Assembly: GCA_018608625.1 (NCBI GenBank)
Contig: JABAZC010000031.1
Location: 1 to 33,001 of the forward strand
Origin: Flavobacteriaceae bacterium
GTDB lineage: Bacteria > Bacteroidota > Bacteroidia > Flavobacteriales > Flavobacteriaceae
Length of the DNA: 33,001 bases
Direction: 5' to 3'
Below the pieces are notes generated by a model that ran no database searches, was not told the origin of the DNA, and saw only the letters and a program-made list of their open reading frames with translations. The position numbers were made by a program, and so were the translations under genes. Positions 9,538 through 17,663 of this stretch are shown piece by piece; within the stretch, counting starts at the first letter, position 1; the number at the start of each line of letters is the position of its first letter.

Positions 9538-10770
9538 CTAGCGAATTTTCAAAGTGACTATCGTGAGTATTGCCAAAAGTATTCCCACAATCCAGAATCG
9601 AGTTACAATTTTACTTTCGTGGTAGCCTAATTTTTGGTAATGATGATGCAGAGGTGACATCTTAAAAATGCGACGACCAGCACCATACTTCTTTTTCGTG
9701 TACTTAAAGTACCCTACTTGCATAACAACTGATAAATTTTCTACTAAGAAAATTCCACATAGAACTGGAATCAACCATTCCTTACGAACCGCAATAGCAA
9801 TAACCGCTATTATGCCTCCGATAGTCAAACTGCCCGTGTCTCCCATAAAAACCTGAGCTGGATAGGAGTTGTACCACAGAAAACCTATTAAAGCTCCTAC
9901 AAATGCCGCGATATAGATTGTAATTTCCTCTACCCTTGGGATATACATTATATTTAAATAGTCAGAAAAAATGATATTTCCAGAAACCCAAGCAAAGATC
10001 CCTAAGGTTAAAGCGATAATAGCAGAAGTACCCGCAGCAAGTCCGTCTATGCCATCTGTTAAATTAGCACCATTGGACACCGCAGTGATGATAAATACAA
10101 CTGCCAATACGAACACAATCCAAACATACTTTTCCAAGCCCGGATGAATCCAAGTGATGAGATCCGCGTAGTCAAACTCGTTTGATTTAACAAACGGAAT
10201 CGTTGTCTTGGTAGATTTGGTTTCTGGATAAAACTGGACAGATGGTGCCTCGTTTGATACAGGTTCAACCTGCAAATGTGTTGGAATTTTTTCCTTGATA
10301 GTCACGTCAGCATGAAAAAATAAAGTCGCGCCAACAATAATACCTAACCCTACTTGACCCAAGACCTTAAAGCGACCCTTCAATCCTTCTTTATCATTTT
10401 TAAATTTCTTGATATAGTCATCAACAAAACCTATAACACCCATCCACAGTGTGGTAATAAGTAATAAAATAATGTAAATATTATCCAGCTTAGCGAGCAA
10501 TAAAACAGGGATTATTGTAGCCAAAATAATAATTACGCCACCCATAGTTGGAGTTCCAGCTTTTTCTTGTTGCCCTTCTAAACCTAAATCTCTTATTGTC
10601 TCACCTAACTGTTTTTTTTGAAGAAAACTAATAATACGCTTCCCAAAAACAGTAGAAATTAATAGTGATAAAATAATAGCAACTGCCGCCCTAAAAGTAA
10701 GAAATCCAAAAAGCGAGGCTCCTGTGAATTGGTACATTTCTTCTAGATATTTAAATAAATAGTACAGCAT
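9538..10770 (-). CDS. mraY: Phospho-MurNAc-pentapeptide transferase MraY (enlarged loop)
   Basis: Integral membrane enzyme that joins phospho-MurNAc-pentapeptide to undecaprenyl phosphate, making lipid I. The 410-residue product has the catalytic aspartates in [19 protein letters not shown] (117-118), the [10 protein letters not shown] motif at 236-243, the FMGDTGSL segment and the C-terminal [17 protein letters not shown] histidine motif. About 360 residues is usual in Proteobacteria. The extra length sits mainly in a hydrophilic loop at about 152-212, between membrane segments after the first aspartate motif. Starts with ATG one base after the murE stop. Confidence 0.97.
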   Translation of the reverse strand: MLYYLFKYLEEMYQFTGASLFGFLTFRAAVAIILSLLISTVFGKRIISFLQKKQLGETIRDLGLEGQQEKAGTPTMGGVIIILATIIPVLLLAKLDNIYIILLLITTLWMGVIGFVDDYIKKFKNDKEGLKGRFKVLGQVGLGIIVGATLFFHADVTIKEKIPTHLQVEPVSNEAPSVQFYPETKSTKTTIPFVKSNEFDYADLITWIHPGLEKYVWIVFVLAVVFIITAVSNGANLTDGIDGLAAGTSAIIALTLGIFAWVSGNIIFSDYLNIMYIPRVEEITIYIAAFVGALIGFLWYNSYPAQVFMGDTGSLTIGGIIAVIAIAVRKEWLIPVLCGIFLVENLSVVMQVGYFKYTKKKYGAGRRIFKMSPLHHHYQKLGYHESKIVTRFWIVGILLAILTIVTLKIR

Positions 10771-10771
10771 C

Positions 10772-12235
10772 TTATTTGTTTAATTGTTTTAAAAAATCTT
10801 CTGTTATTTTATAATCGTTAAACTCACTTTTAACCCCATTAACATCTTGATAGGTTTCGTGCCCTTTTCCAGCTACAAGAATGATGTCATTAGGCTCCGC
10901 TAACTGACAGGCTGTTTTAATCGCTTGCTTGCGATTGGTAATTGACATGGTTTTTTTGAAGTTTTGGGCCTCAACACCAACTTCCATTTCAACAATAATT
11001 TGATCTGGGTTTTCCGACCTTGGATTATCACTCGTGAAAATCACTTTGGTACTCAATACAGAAGCAATGTGCGCCATCTTTGACCGCTTAGTCCTATCGC
11101 GATCACCCCCACACCCTACCACGGTAATTAAGGTTTCATTTTTTGTGCGAATTGAATTGATGGTTTCCAAAACATTTTTTAGAGCATCCGGAGTGTGAGC
11201 GTAATCTATAATTGTGGTAATATTGGTGTCTGAAATAAAATACTCAAACCGGCCATTTACATTGTCCAACGCACTCATAAGACGTAAGGTTTCAGAAGAT
11301 TTCAGTCCTAAGATTTCGGCAACGCCATAAATAGCCGTTAAGTTATAGGCATTAAAACAACCTATTAGCTTCACCCAAACCTCGTTGTCGTTTACTTGCA
11401 ACAAAAGGCCTCTAAACTGATTTTCTAAAATTTGAACTCGAAAATCTGCATAGCTCTTTAGTGCATAGGTGTACTGTTTTGCTTTGGAATTTTGAAGCAT
11501 CACAGAGCCGTTTTTGTCATCACCATTAACTAAAGCAAATGCTGTTGATGGAAGCCGATCGAAAAAAGATTTTTTAACATCTCTATATTCTGAAAAAGTT
11601 TCATGATAATCCAAATGATCATGAGAAAGATTCGTGAAAACACCTCCTGCAAAGTTTAGTCCTTCTGTTCTGTGCTGATGAATCCCATGAGAACTCACTT
11701 CCATAAAGCAAAAATCAACTCCTTCAAAACTCATTTGATTCAAATACGAATTAATAACTAGTGAATCAGGAGTCGTATGAGTGGTCGGATATTTTTTATA
11801 ATCCACCATAATTTTTACAGTAGAAATAAGCCCCACTTTATACCCAGCATTTTTAAATAACTCATACAAAAGCGTGGCAATAGTTGTTTTTCCATTTGTT
11901 CCAGTAATCCCAATGAGCTTTAAATTTTCTGAAGGGTTTCCATAATAATTAGAAGCCATTATAGCCAAGGCTTTGGCCGAGTTCAAAACCACCACATAAG
12001 TAACGGATTCAACCAAATCTACCGGAAGCTCCTGACACACAACAACAGTCACTCCCTGACTGATTGCTTTAGATATAAATTCATGACCATCAAAAGCACT
12101 TCCTTTAATAGCAATAAAAACATCGTCCTTCCCCGCATTTCGAGAGTCATATTGTAAAGCCACTACAGGGCGATCAGTGTTTCCTATGACAGACTCAATA
12201 GATACTTTGTATAATATGTTTTTTAAAACCTTCAA
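10772..12235 (-). CDS. murE: MurE ligase, probably meso-diaminopimelate-adding, TTG start
   Basis: Cytoplasmic ligase adding the third stem-peptide residue to UDP-MurNAc-tripeptide precursor. With the chosen start the product has 487 residues: N-terminal [10 protein letters not shown], the ATP loop GTNGKTT at 112-118, the [12 protein letters not shown] carbamylated-lysine region, [19 protein letters not shown] and the DNPR motif at 403-406, which in this family marks meso-diaminopimelate specificity. No ATG fits the family N-terminus. A TTG at 12235 gives the expected sequence and overlaps the ftsI stop as TTGA. A more distal TTG at 12307 would add 24 residues encoded inside ftsI and is judged wrong. 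Confidence 0.93.
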   Translation of the reverse strand: MKVLKNILYKVSIESVIGNTDRPVVALQYDSRNAGKDDVFIAIKGSAFDGHEFISKAISQGVTVVVCQELPVDLVESVTYVVVLNSAKALAIMASNYYGNPSENLKLIGITGTNGKTTIATLLYELFKNAGYKVGLISTVKIMVDYKKYPTTHTTPDSLVINSYLNQMSFEGVDFCFMEVSSHGIHQHRTEGLNFAGGVFTNLSHDHLDYHETFSEYRDVKKSFFDRLPSTAFALVNGDDKNGSVMLQNSKAKQYTYALKSYADFRVQILENQFRGLLLQVNDNEVWVKLIGCFNAYNLTAIYGVAEILGLKSSETLRLMSALDNVNGRFEYFISDTNITTIIDYAHTPDALKNVLETINSIRTKNETLITVVGCGGDRDRTKRSKMAHIASVLSTKVIFTSDNPRSENPDQIIVEMEVGVEAQNFKKTMSITNRKQAIKTACQLAEPNDIILVAGKGHETYQDVNGVKSEFNDYKITEDFLKQLNK

Positions 12236-14241
12236 GATAGTTCGAGAGTTATTAAAGATTGAAATATGATTTTTTGACCCGTTTTTACTGATTGTTTTGA
12301 AACACAACCACTTCCAGATGTCTGAACCTTAAGGCCCATATTTTCTAATATAGAAATCGCATCCATAGCCGACATACCCTTTAAATTAGGCATGATCGTT
12401 TTATAGTCTTGAGCCACCACATAATACTTACTGTAATCTGTCTCAACAGATTCTGATTTTTTATTCACATCGTCAACCTCATCAACCATCGGAGAATTCG
12501 TGTATATTTTTTGTGCTATTTTCTTAAACACAGGACCTGAGACATCCGCTCCAAAATAACCAACACTCTTGTCTGGCTCATGAATGACCACTATACAAGA
12601 ATATTTAGGGTTATCTGCTGGAAAATATCCAGAAAAAGAGGATATGTAATTCAATTGATCTTTGTTTGAATAGTCTTTCTGACAAGTCCCTGTTTTTCCT
12701 GCCATTGAGAATTTTTCAGAGTATAATTTATGTCCAGTCCCGTGGTCTTTTTCAACGACGTTCTTAAGCAGTTGCTGTAATTTTAAAACGGTTTCTTTTG
12801 AACAAATTTGAGGATTAATTACTTCTGTTTGAAAAGTTTCAATTGAGTTGTCAATTTCTTTTATTTCTCTTAAAAACTTCGGCCTTACCATAATGCCGTC
12901 GTTTGCAATAGCATTATAAAAAGTTAAGGTTTGAAGTGGCGTAAAAGACACCCCGTAACCATAGGCCATCCACTGTAAAGCAATCCCGCTCCAACGACCA
13001 TCTTTAATTCTTGGATCTGGAATAATAGATCGCCCTTCTCCAATAAGAGGCAACCCAAGAGAATCTTGAAGATTCATACGATACAACCCATCAACAAATT
13101 TTTCAGGCTGGTCCTTATAGGCGCCATGAATGGCTTTTACAATTCCTGTATTTGAGGAAACTTCAAAAGCTCTGGCAATCGATATATTTCCATACCCACC
13201 TCTTTTTGAGTCCCTTACCTTTTTACCATAATAAGACAAAACACCTTTTTCAGTATCAACCATCGATGTGGTATCGATGACTTTATCCTCTAAGGCAACC
13301 GCTAATGCCATTAGCTTAAACGTAGACCCAGGTTCATGAGATTCTCCTACAGCATAATTGAGCCGCTCATAATACATGCCTTGACTATTTCTTCCTAAAT
13401 TAGATATGGCTCTAATTTCACCTGTTTTTGTTTCCATTACAACGACCGTTCCGTGATCAGCCCTGTATACCTTTAACTGCTCTAAAAGAGCATGGTGAGC
13501 TATATCTTGAATATTAACATCAATCGTAGTGTAAACGTCATAACCATCTTGAGGCTCAAGTTGATTAAAATCGTCTATTGGCTTCCATTGACCTTTACCG
13601 ATTTTTTGCTTACGCCTCTGCCCGTCTACTCCTTGTAAGTATTTTTCACCAAACGCTCCGTCAATCCCAACACGCGTAACGTTTCCGAGGTCATCAAAAC
13701 GCTCATAACCAATTAATCTCTGTGCTATTTCACCCATAGGATAGTCTCGTTTAGTGGACTGCTCTACAATCAACCCCCCTTTGAAAGCACCTAATCTCAG
13801 AAGAGGGAAATTTCTAAATTGTAAATATTGTGAATACCCTAGATTGGTCGCTAAAAGAAAATAGCGGTTTTTATTTTGGCGTGCTAAATTTAACTTTTGA
13901 ATAAATTCGCTAGATGAAGCGCCATGAAAGCTAGCTAACGAATCGCTTAATGCGCTAATATGGTTTTTATAGTTTTTTGCTGAGGGCGTCACAAGATCAA
14001 TTCGAATATCGTATTTTGGAACGGATGTTGCCAACAAGCTACCACCCACAGAATACACATTACCGCGATTGGCAGGGATCTTAACATCTTTAATCGTTCG
14101 CTGCTCTGCAAGTCCACGATATTCAGCCCCGTGAACAAACTGGATTGTGATTAATTTATACACCACTAAAAGGGCAAAAATGAACATGACTGCAGATGCG
14201 AAGTACAATTTGTTCATAATAGACTTTTCAGTTGAGGACAT
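12232..14241 (-). CDS. ftsI: Septal transpeptidase FtsI/PBP3-type with one PASTA domain
   Basis: Class B penicillin-binding protein that cross-links septal peptidoglycan with FtsW. The 669-residue product has a short cytoplasmic tail, one membrane helix at about 11-34, a PBP dimer region and a transpeptidase domain with the active-site STFK at 306-309, SSN at 362-364 and KTG at 516-518. A single C-terminal PASTA domain covers about 605-669 (IMPNLKGMSAMDAISILENM). The ATG at 14241 is 4 bases after the ftsL stop; the upstream alternative at 14316 would overlap ftsL by 71 bases and place a spurious leucine-rich stretch before the membrane helix. PASTA tails are usual in Gram-positive and Bacteroidota versions, not in E. 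coli FtsI. Confidence 0.95.
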   Translation of the reverse strand: MSSTEKSIMNKLYFASAVMFIFALLVVYKLITIQFVHGAEYRGLAEQRTIKDVKIPANRGNVYSVGGSLLATSVPKYDIRIDLVTPSAKNYKNHISALSDSLASFHGASSSEFIQKLNLARQNKNRYFLLATNLGYSQYLQFRNFPLLRLGAFKGGLIVEQSTKRDYPMGEIAQRLIGYERFDDLGNVTRVGIDGAFGEKYLQGVDGQRRKQKIGKGQWKPIDDFNQLEPQDGYDVYTTIDVNIQDIAHHALLEQLKVYRADHGTVVVMETKTGEIRAISNLGRNSQGMYYERLNYAVGESHEPGSTFKLMALAVALEDKVIDTTSMVDTEKGVLSYYGKKVRDSKRGGYGNISIARAFEVSSNTGIVKAIHGAYKDQPEKFVDGLYRMNLQDSLGLPLIGEGRSIIPDPRIKDGRWSGIALQWMAYGYGVSFTPLQTLTFYNAIANDGIMVRPKFLREIKEIDNSIETFQTEVINPQICSKETVLKLQQLLKNVVEKDHGTGHKLYSEKFSMAGKTGTCQKDYSNKDQLNYISSFSGYFPADNPKYSCIVVIHEPDKSVGYFGADVSGPVFKKIAQKIYTNSPMVDEVDDVNKKSESVETDYSKYYVVAQDYKTIMPNLKGMSAMDAISILENMGLKVQTSGSGCVSKQSVKTGQKIIFQSLITLELS

Positions 14242-14245
14242 TGAT

Positions 14246-14566
14246 TTAATTTGATTTAGATTTAATAATAATTTTAAAAGGCGGATTAACAGAAGACTTA
14301 ATTCCCTTGGATGCAAGTCGTTTTTTAATTACAGACTCCATTTTAAACTCCATCAACAAGGCTCGTGTTTCAACATAAGAGGAACGAAGCTCCTTAACTT
14401 GTTCATTTAATCGAGCAATGTTATGCACCTTACGATCCGTCGTATGAGAGCTAGCAATCATTAAAATGGCTAATGCTAAAAAAAAGAAAATAAGACGCCA
14501 ATTTTTAAAAGCTCCGTCGCTGACGAGAAAAGTTCCTTTTAAAATATTATACATTGTGTTTTTCAT
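14246..14566 (-). CDS. ftsL: FtsL-like divisome protein
   Basis: A 106-residue bitopic protein with one membrane segment at about 22-40 (NWRLIFFFLALAILMIASS) followed by a heptad-like charged helix (HNIARLNEQVKELRSSYVE) able to form a coiled coil, and a short basic C-terminus. This topology, with the position between rsmH and ftsI, is that of FtsL, the periplasmic coiled-coil partner of FtsB and FtsQ. Sequence conservation is low in this family, so the call rests on topology and context. ATG start, 9 bases after the rsmH stop. Confidence 0.85.
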   Translation of the reverse strand: MKNTMYNILKGTFLVSDGAFKNWRLIFFFLALAILMIASSHTTDRKVHNIARLNEQVKELRSSYVETRALLMEFKMESVIKKRLASKGIKSSVNPPFKIIIKSKSN

Positions 14567-14575
14567 TTACACCTC

Positions 14576-15475
14576 TTATTTTGCTTTTTTAGCAATTCTT
14601 AACTTAGCACTTCGAGCCCTGTTGTTTGATTTTATCTCAGCTGACGTTGGAATAATTAAGCTTCCAACTTTTTTGAGAGGAACTTCAAAGTTTCCAAAAA
14701 CATCTTTTTCAGGTTCACCTTCAAATAAACCATTTCTTATAAACCGCTTAACTAAGCGGTCTTCTAAAGAGTGATACGAAATAACACTTAGACGTCCATC
14801 TGTTTTTAACAAAGAAGGCGTCTGTAATAAAAAAGCCTTTAGTACTTCAATCTCTTGGTTCACTTCTATTCTAATCGCTTGATAAATTTGCGCTAGAATT
14901 TTATTTTCTCTTCCCTGTGGTAAATGTTTTTTCAAAACAGTTTTCAAATCAAACGTCGTATCAATAGACGTTATTTGACGGGCTTGAACAATTGTTTTTG
15001 CCAATACTGGAGCGGTCCTCAACTCGCCATACTGCCAAAAGACTTGTCGCAAAGCCTCTTCTTCATAGGTATTAACTAATGAGTGTGCTGACAAAACATC
15101 TTGTTGATTCATCCTCATGTCCAACATCGCATCAAAACGAATCGAAAACCCTCTTTCTGGCTCATCAAACTGATGTGATGAAACGCCGAAATCAGCTAAA
15201 ATTCCATCAACAGCCTTAACCCCATGAAACCTCAAAAAACGCTGCATGAATCTAAAATTCTCACTAATTAATAAAAAACGAGGATCATCAATTACATTTA
15301 AAAGAGCATCTTTATCTTGATCAAAAGCGATAAGTCGCCCTTTAGTCCCTAAGGACTCAAGGATTTCCTTACTATGACCACCACCTCCAAAGGTTACGTC
15401 AACGTATACACCATCCTGTTTTATATTTAAACCTCCCACGGATTCTTTGAGCAATACTGGGCTATGATACTCCAT
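14576..15475 (-). CDS. rsmH: 16S rRNA (cytosine-1402-N4)-methyltransferase RsmH (MraW)
   Basis: SAM-dependent methyltransferase acting on C1402 in the 16S rRNA decoding centre. The 299-residue product starts MEYHSPVLLKESV, has the SAM loop VDVTFGGGGHSKEIL, then ADFGVSSHQFDEPERGFS, the RVNQEIEVL-type segment (IRIEVNQEIEVLKAFL) and the C-terminal ISYHSLEDRLVKRF and NNRARSAKLR motifs. An ATG three codons upstream (15484) is possible; the inner ATG at 15475 matches the family start better. It overlaps the mraZ 3' end by 14 bases, so coupled translation is likely. Confidence 0.95.
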   Translation of the reverse strand: MEYHSPVLLKESVGGLNIKQDGVYVDVTFGGGGHSKEILESLGTKGRLIAFDQDKDALLNVIDDPRFLLISENFRFMQRFLRFHGVKAVDGILADFGVSSHQFDEPERGFSIRFDAMLDMRMNQQDVLSAHSLVNTYEEEALRQVFWQYGELRTAPVLAKTIVQARQITSIDTTFDLKTVLKKHLPQGRENKILAQIYQAIRIEVNQEIEVLKAFLLQTPSLLKTDGRLSVISYHSLEDRLVKRFIRNGLFEGEPEKDVFGNFEVPLKKVGSLIIPTSAEIKSNNRARSAKLRIAKKAK

Positions 15476-15929
15476 CCATATCATCTTGGCCCATTACATC
15501 TTCAGCAAGACCGGCAAAATCACCCGCAGCATCATTAATGGCTTTTTCATATTTATCCTTGTCCCAGATTTCAATAATATTAACTGCAGAAGTCACAACG
15601 ATTTCCTTAAATATACCAGCAAATCCCACAAGATCCTTTGGGATCAGTAAACGACCAGAAACATCTAAATCAACAGGCTTTACTCCCGAAGTAAAACGTC
15701 TAATAAAATCATTGTTTTTTTTCTTAAAACGATTAAGTTTATTGATGTTAAGCATCAATGAATTCCACTCACCCATTGGATACAACTCAAGGCATGGCTG
15801 AAAAACTGCACGCTTCAAAACAAAGCCATCACCCATTACAGAGGTCAGCTGTTTTTTGAAAGCAACTGGCAGCATCAAACGGCCTTTGGCATCGACCTTG
15901 CACTCATATGTTCCAATTAAAGTGTTCAA
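15462..15929 (-). CDS. mraZ: Transcriptional regulator MraZ, TTG start
   Basis: DNA-binding regulator of the dcw cluster, built of two SpoVT/AbrB-like halves that assemble into a ring. The 155-residue product has the first half LIGTYECKVDAKGRLMLP and the second half VDLDVSGRLLIPKDL, each carrying the family DxxGRLxxP core (DAKGRLMLP, DVSGRLLIP). The start codon is TTG: the upstream in-frame codons run into a TAA four codons earlier with no ATG or GTG. The C-terminus is an acidic tail. It is the first gene of the cluster, preceded by three MraZ-box-like repeats, so autoregulation is likely. Confidence 0.95.
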   Translation of the reverse strand: MNTLIGTYECKVDAKGRLMLPVAFKKQLTSVMGDGFVLKRAVFQPCLELYPMGEWNSLMLNINKLNRFKKKNNDFIRRFTSGVKPVDLDVSGRLLIPKDLVGFAGIFKEIVVTSAVNIIEIWDKDKYEKAINDAAGDFAGLAEDVMGQDDMDGVS

Positions 15930-15963
15930 TTTGTAATATTATGATTTAATAGATTATTGAATT

Positions 15964-15971
15964 CAAAGCTA
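15964..15971 (-). promoter_or_regulatory. Predicted -7 promoter element of mraZ/dcw operon
   Basis: On the minus strand this reads TAGCTTTG, a perfect match to the Bacteroidota -7 consensus TAnnTTTG. It is about 35 bases before the mraZ start codon, implying a short leader. No TTG-type -33 element is seen at the usual distance; that position falls inside the MraZ-box repeats, so binding of MraZ would be expected to compete with the polymerase. Confidence 0.65.
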
Positions 15972-15980
15972 AAAAATATT

Positions 15981-16010
15981 TACCACATTTTACCACATTT
16001 TACCACATTG
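15981..16010 (-). promoter_or_regulatory. Three tandem MraZ boxes upstream of mraZ
   Basis: On the minus strand TGTGGTAAAA occurs three times in exact 10-bp phase (third copy TGTGGTAAAT). Known MraZ operators are three or four GTGG-containing direct repeats with a 10-bp period before mraZ, and this site matches in core, period and place. The repeats end 9 bases before the -7 element and cover the -33 position. This is strong evidence for MraZ autoregulation, though binding was not tested. Confidence 0.88.
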
Positions 16011-16227
16011 TTAATAAAATTCTATTAACGGTAAAATACTTCGATTAAATGCACAGACTATGAAGCTATTTAGTTTCATATCAAATACTTAAAGAGTGGG
16101 AAGCGCTATTAACAATAGGGTGTTAACTACTTTAATTAGTCCAATATAAGCTCTTAAAAAAAATTAAAAGCATCAATAACTATGTACGCTTAAGAATAAA
16201 ATTCAATATTTTTTAATTTAAATTGTG

Positions 16228-16235
16228 TAGATTTG
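16228..16235 (+). promoter_or_regulatory. Predicted -7 promoter element of the hydrolase-yihA pair
   Basis: TAGATTTG is a perfect match to TAnnTTTG, 23 bases before the ATG at 16259. No good -33 TTG is seen upstream. It supports the ATG at 16259 over a TTG at 16223, which would lie upstream of the predicted transcript start. Confidence 0.5.
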
Positions 16236-16258
16236 TTAAAACAAATTTTCTATTACAA

Positions 16259-17023
16259 ATGAATTATAGTTTTAAAGAAGAAGGTAAGTTCAAATATGTC
16301 GAAATCGGCGAAGGACGACCAATAATAATCCTTCACGGATTAATGGGTGGCTTAAGCAATTTCAACGGAGTTACTGAATTTTTTAGTAAAAATGGGTACA
16401 AGGTTGTATTGCCCGAACTACCTCTATACTCATTGCCATTATTGAGCACAAATGTCAAAAGCTTTGCAGAGTATTTAAAGGACTTTATTGATTTACTAGT
16501 TTTCGATGATGTTATTTTACTTGGGAATTCTCTTGGAGGTCACATTGGGTTATTATACACAAAACTATATCCAGCTAAAGTAAAGGCCCTCGTTATAACA
16601 GGAAGCTCAGGACTTTATGAAAGCGCTATGGGCAGTGGATATACAAAACGCAGCGATTACGAAGTCATGAAATCAAAAGTACAGGAAGTCTTTTACGACC
16701 CTGAAGTTGCTTCTAAAGAAATGGTAGATGAAGTATTTGCTTCAGTAAATGATCGTAGTAAACTTGTAAAAACGCTTGCAATTGCCAAAAGTGCTATTAG
16801 ACACAATATGGCGAAAGACCTACCAAACATAATAACTCCAACTTGTATTATTTGGGGCAAAAACGACATCGTCACTCCCCCTGACGTAGGCTTAGAATTT
16901 AATAATCTTCTCCCGGATTCAGAATTATTCTGGATCGATAAATGTGGGCATGCTGCTATGATGGAACATCCAGACACATTCAATAAGATCGTATTTGATT
17001 GGCTCACTAAAAGAGAGTTCTAA
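16259..17023 (+). CDS. Alpha/beta fold hydrolase
   Basis: A 254-residue cytoplasmic alpha/beta hydrolase without signal peptide. The fold's landmarks are visible: the oxyanion loop LHGLMGG, the nucleophile elbow GNSLGG with Ser91, the acid Asp203 in KNDIVTPP and His231 in CGHAAMMEHP. The arrangement resembles the BioH/MenH/esterase branch, but the substrate cannot be told from sequence and no function is assigned. The ATG at 16259 is chosen; an upstream TTG at 16223 would add 12 residues. It is divergent from mraZ and 13 bases upstream of yihA, with which it probably forms an operon. Confidence 0.9.
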   Translation: MNYSFKEEGKFKYVEIGEGRPIIILHGLMGGLSNFNGVTEFFSKNGYKVVLPELPLYSLPLLSTNVKSFAEYLKDFIDLLVFDDVILLGNSLGGHIGLLYTKLYPAKVKALVITGSSGLYESAMGSGYTKRSDYEVMKSKVQEVFYDPEVASKEMVDEVFASVNDRSKLVKTLAIAKSAIRHNMAKDLPNIITPTCIIWGKNDIVTPPDVGLEFNNLLPDSELFWIDKCGHAAMMEHPDTFNKIVFDWLTKREF

Positions 17024-17036
17024 AAATCAAGTCATT

Positions 17037-17663
17037 ATGCAAATTAAAACTGCTGAATTTGTAGTAAGCAACCAAGAGGTTTCTAAATGCCCTACAAGTC
17101 AATTCTCTGAGTATGCTTTTATTGGCCGTAGTAACGTTGGAAAATCTTCATTGATTAACATGTTAACCAATCAAAAGAATTTAGCCAAAACATCTGGAAG
17201 GCCTGGAAAAACTCAGCTTATTAATCATTTTCTGATTAACAAAGAGTGGTTTTTAGTTGACTTGCCTGGCTATGGATATGCTCGCGTGTCAAAATCTGCG
17301 AAGAAAACATTTCAGAAATTCATCACTTCTTACTTTAACGAACGAAAACAATTAGTTTCAGCCTTTGTTTTGGTTGACATTCGACATGAGCCACAATCTG
17401 TTGATTTAGCATTTATGCAATGGCTTGGAGAAAACGGTATACCGTTTTCAATTATTTTCACGAAAGCAGATAAATTACGCCCAAAAGCTATTGAAATACA
17501 CATTGATAGCTACAAAAATAAGCTACTTGAATTTTGGGAAGAAATGCCCAACTACTTTGTTACATCTTCTACAAATTATTCTGGAAAAGAAGCATTATTA
17601 AACTACATAGATGGCGTTAATAATGAGATCTCAAACAAAACTAATAAATCACCTTTTCAATAA
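17037..17663 (+). CDS. yihA: Ribosome biogenesis GTPase YihA/YsxC (EngB)
   Basis: Cytoplasmic TRAFAC-class GTPase needed for late assembly of the large ribosomal subunit. The 208-residue product has G1 GRSNVGKSS at 30-38, G2 within SGRPGKTQ (Thr59), G3 DLPGYGYA at 75-82, G4 TKAD and G5 TSS. Length is typical. The ATG at 17037 gives the usual N-terminus; a TTG at 16995 would overlap the hydrolase gene by 29 bases. The last 23 coding bases overlap the 3' end of the convergent phosphatase gene, so neither gene has room for its own terminator. Confidence 0.95.
   Translation: MQIKTAEFVVSNQEVSKCPTSQFSEYAFIGRSNVGKSSLINMLTNQKNLAKTSGRPGKTQLINHFLINKEWFLVDLPGYGYARVSKSAKKTFQKFITSYFNERKQLVSAFVLVDIRHEPQSVDLAFMQWLGENGIPFSIIFTKADKLRPKAIEIHIDSYKNKLLEFWEEMPNYFVTSSTNYSGKEALLNYIDGVNNEISNKTNKSPFQ

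Larger units (their letters stand above)
15930..16258. other. Divergent intergenic region between mraZ and the hydrolase gene
   Basis: A 329-base AT-rich region without a credible gene. It holds the mraZ promoter and boxes (listed separately), an inverted copy GGTAAAAT at 16030-16037 on the plus strand, and an imperfect inverted repeat at 16059-16080 (TATGAAGCT and AGTTTCATA around ATTT, one G-T pair). At the right end is the hydrolase -7 element. I see no RNA gene in the remainder. Confidence 0.7.

Noticed and set aside
10059-10268. A 69-residue open frame on the minus strand inside mraY
   Set aside because: It lies wholly within mraY in another frame, and mraY is supported by all family motifs.
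14242-14316. Longer ftsI start at 14316
   Set aside because: The added leucine-rich stretch is read through the ftsL 3' end in another frame and does not belong to the PBP family N-terminus.
15981-16010. Short tandem repeat read as a CRISPR remnant or simple microsatellite
   Set aside because: Units are only 10 bp with no spacers, and position, core and period match MraZ operators.
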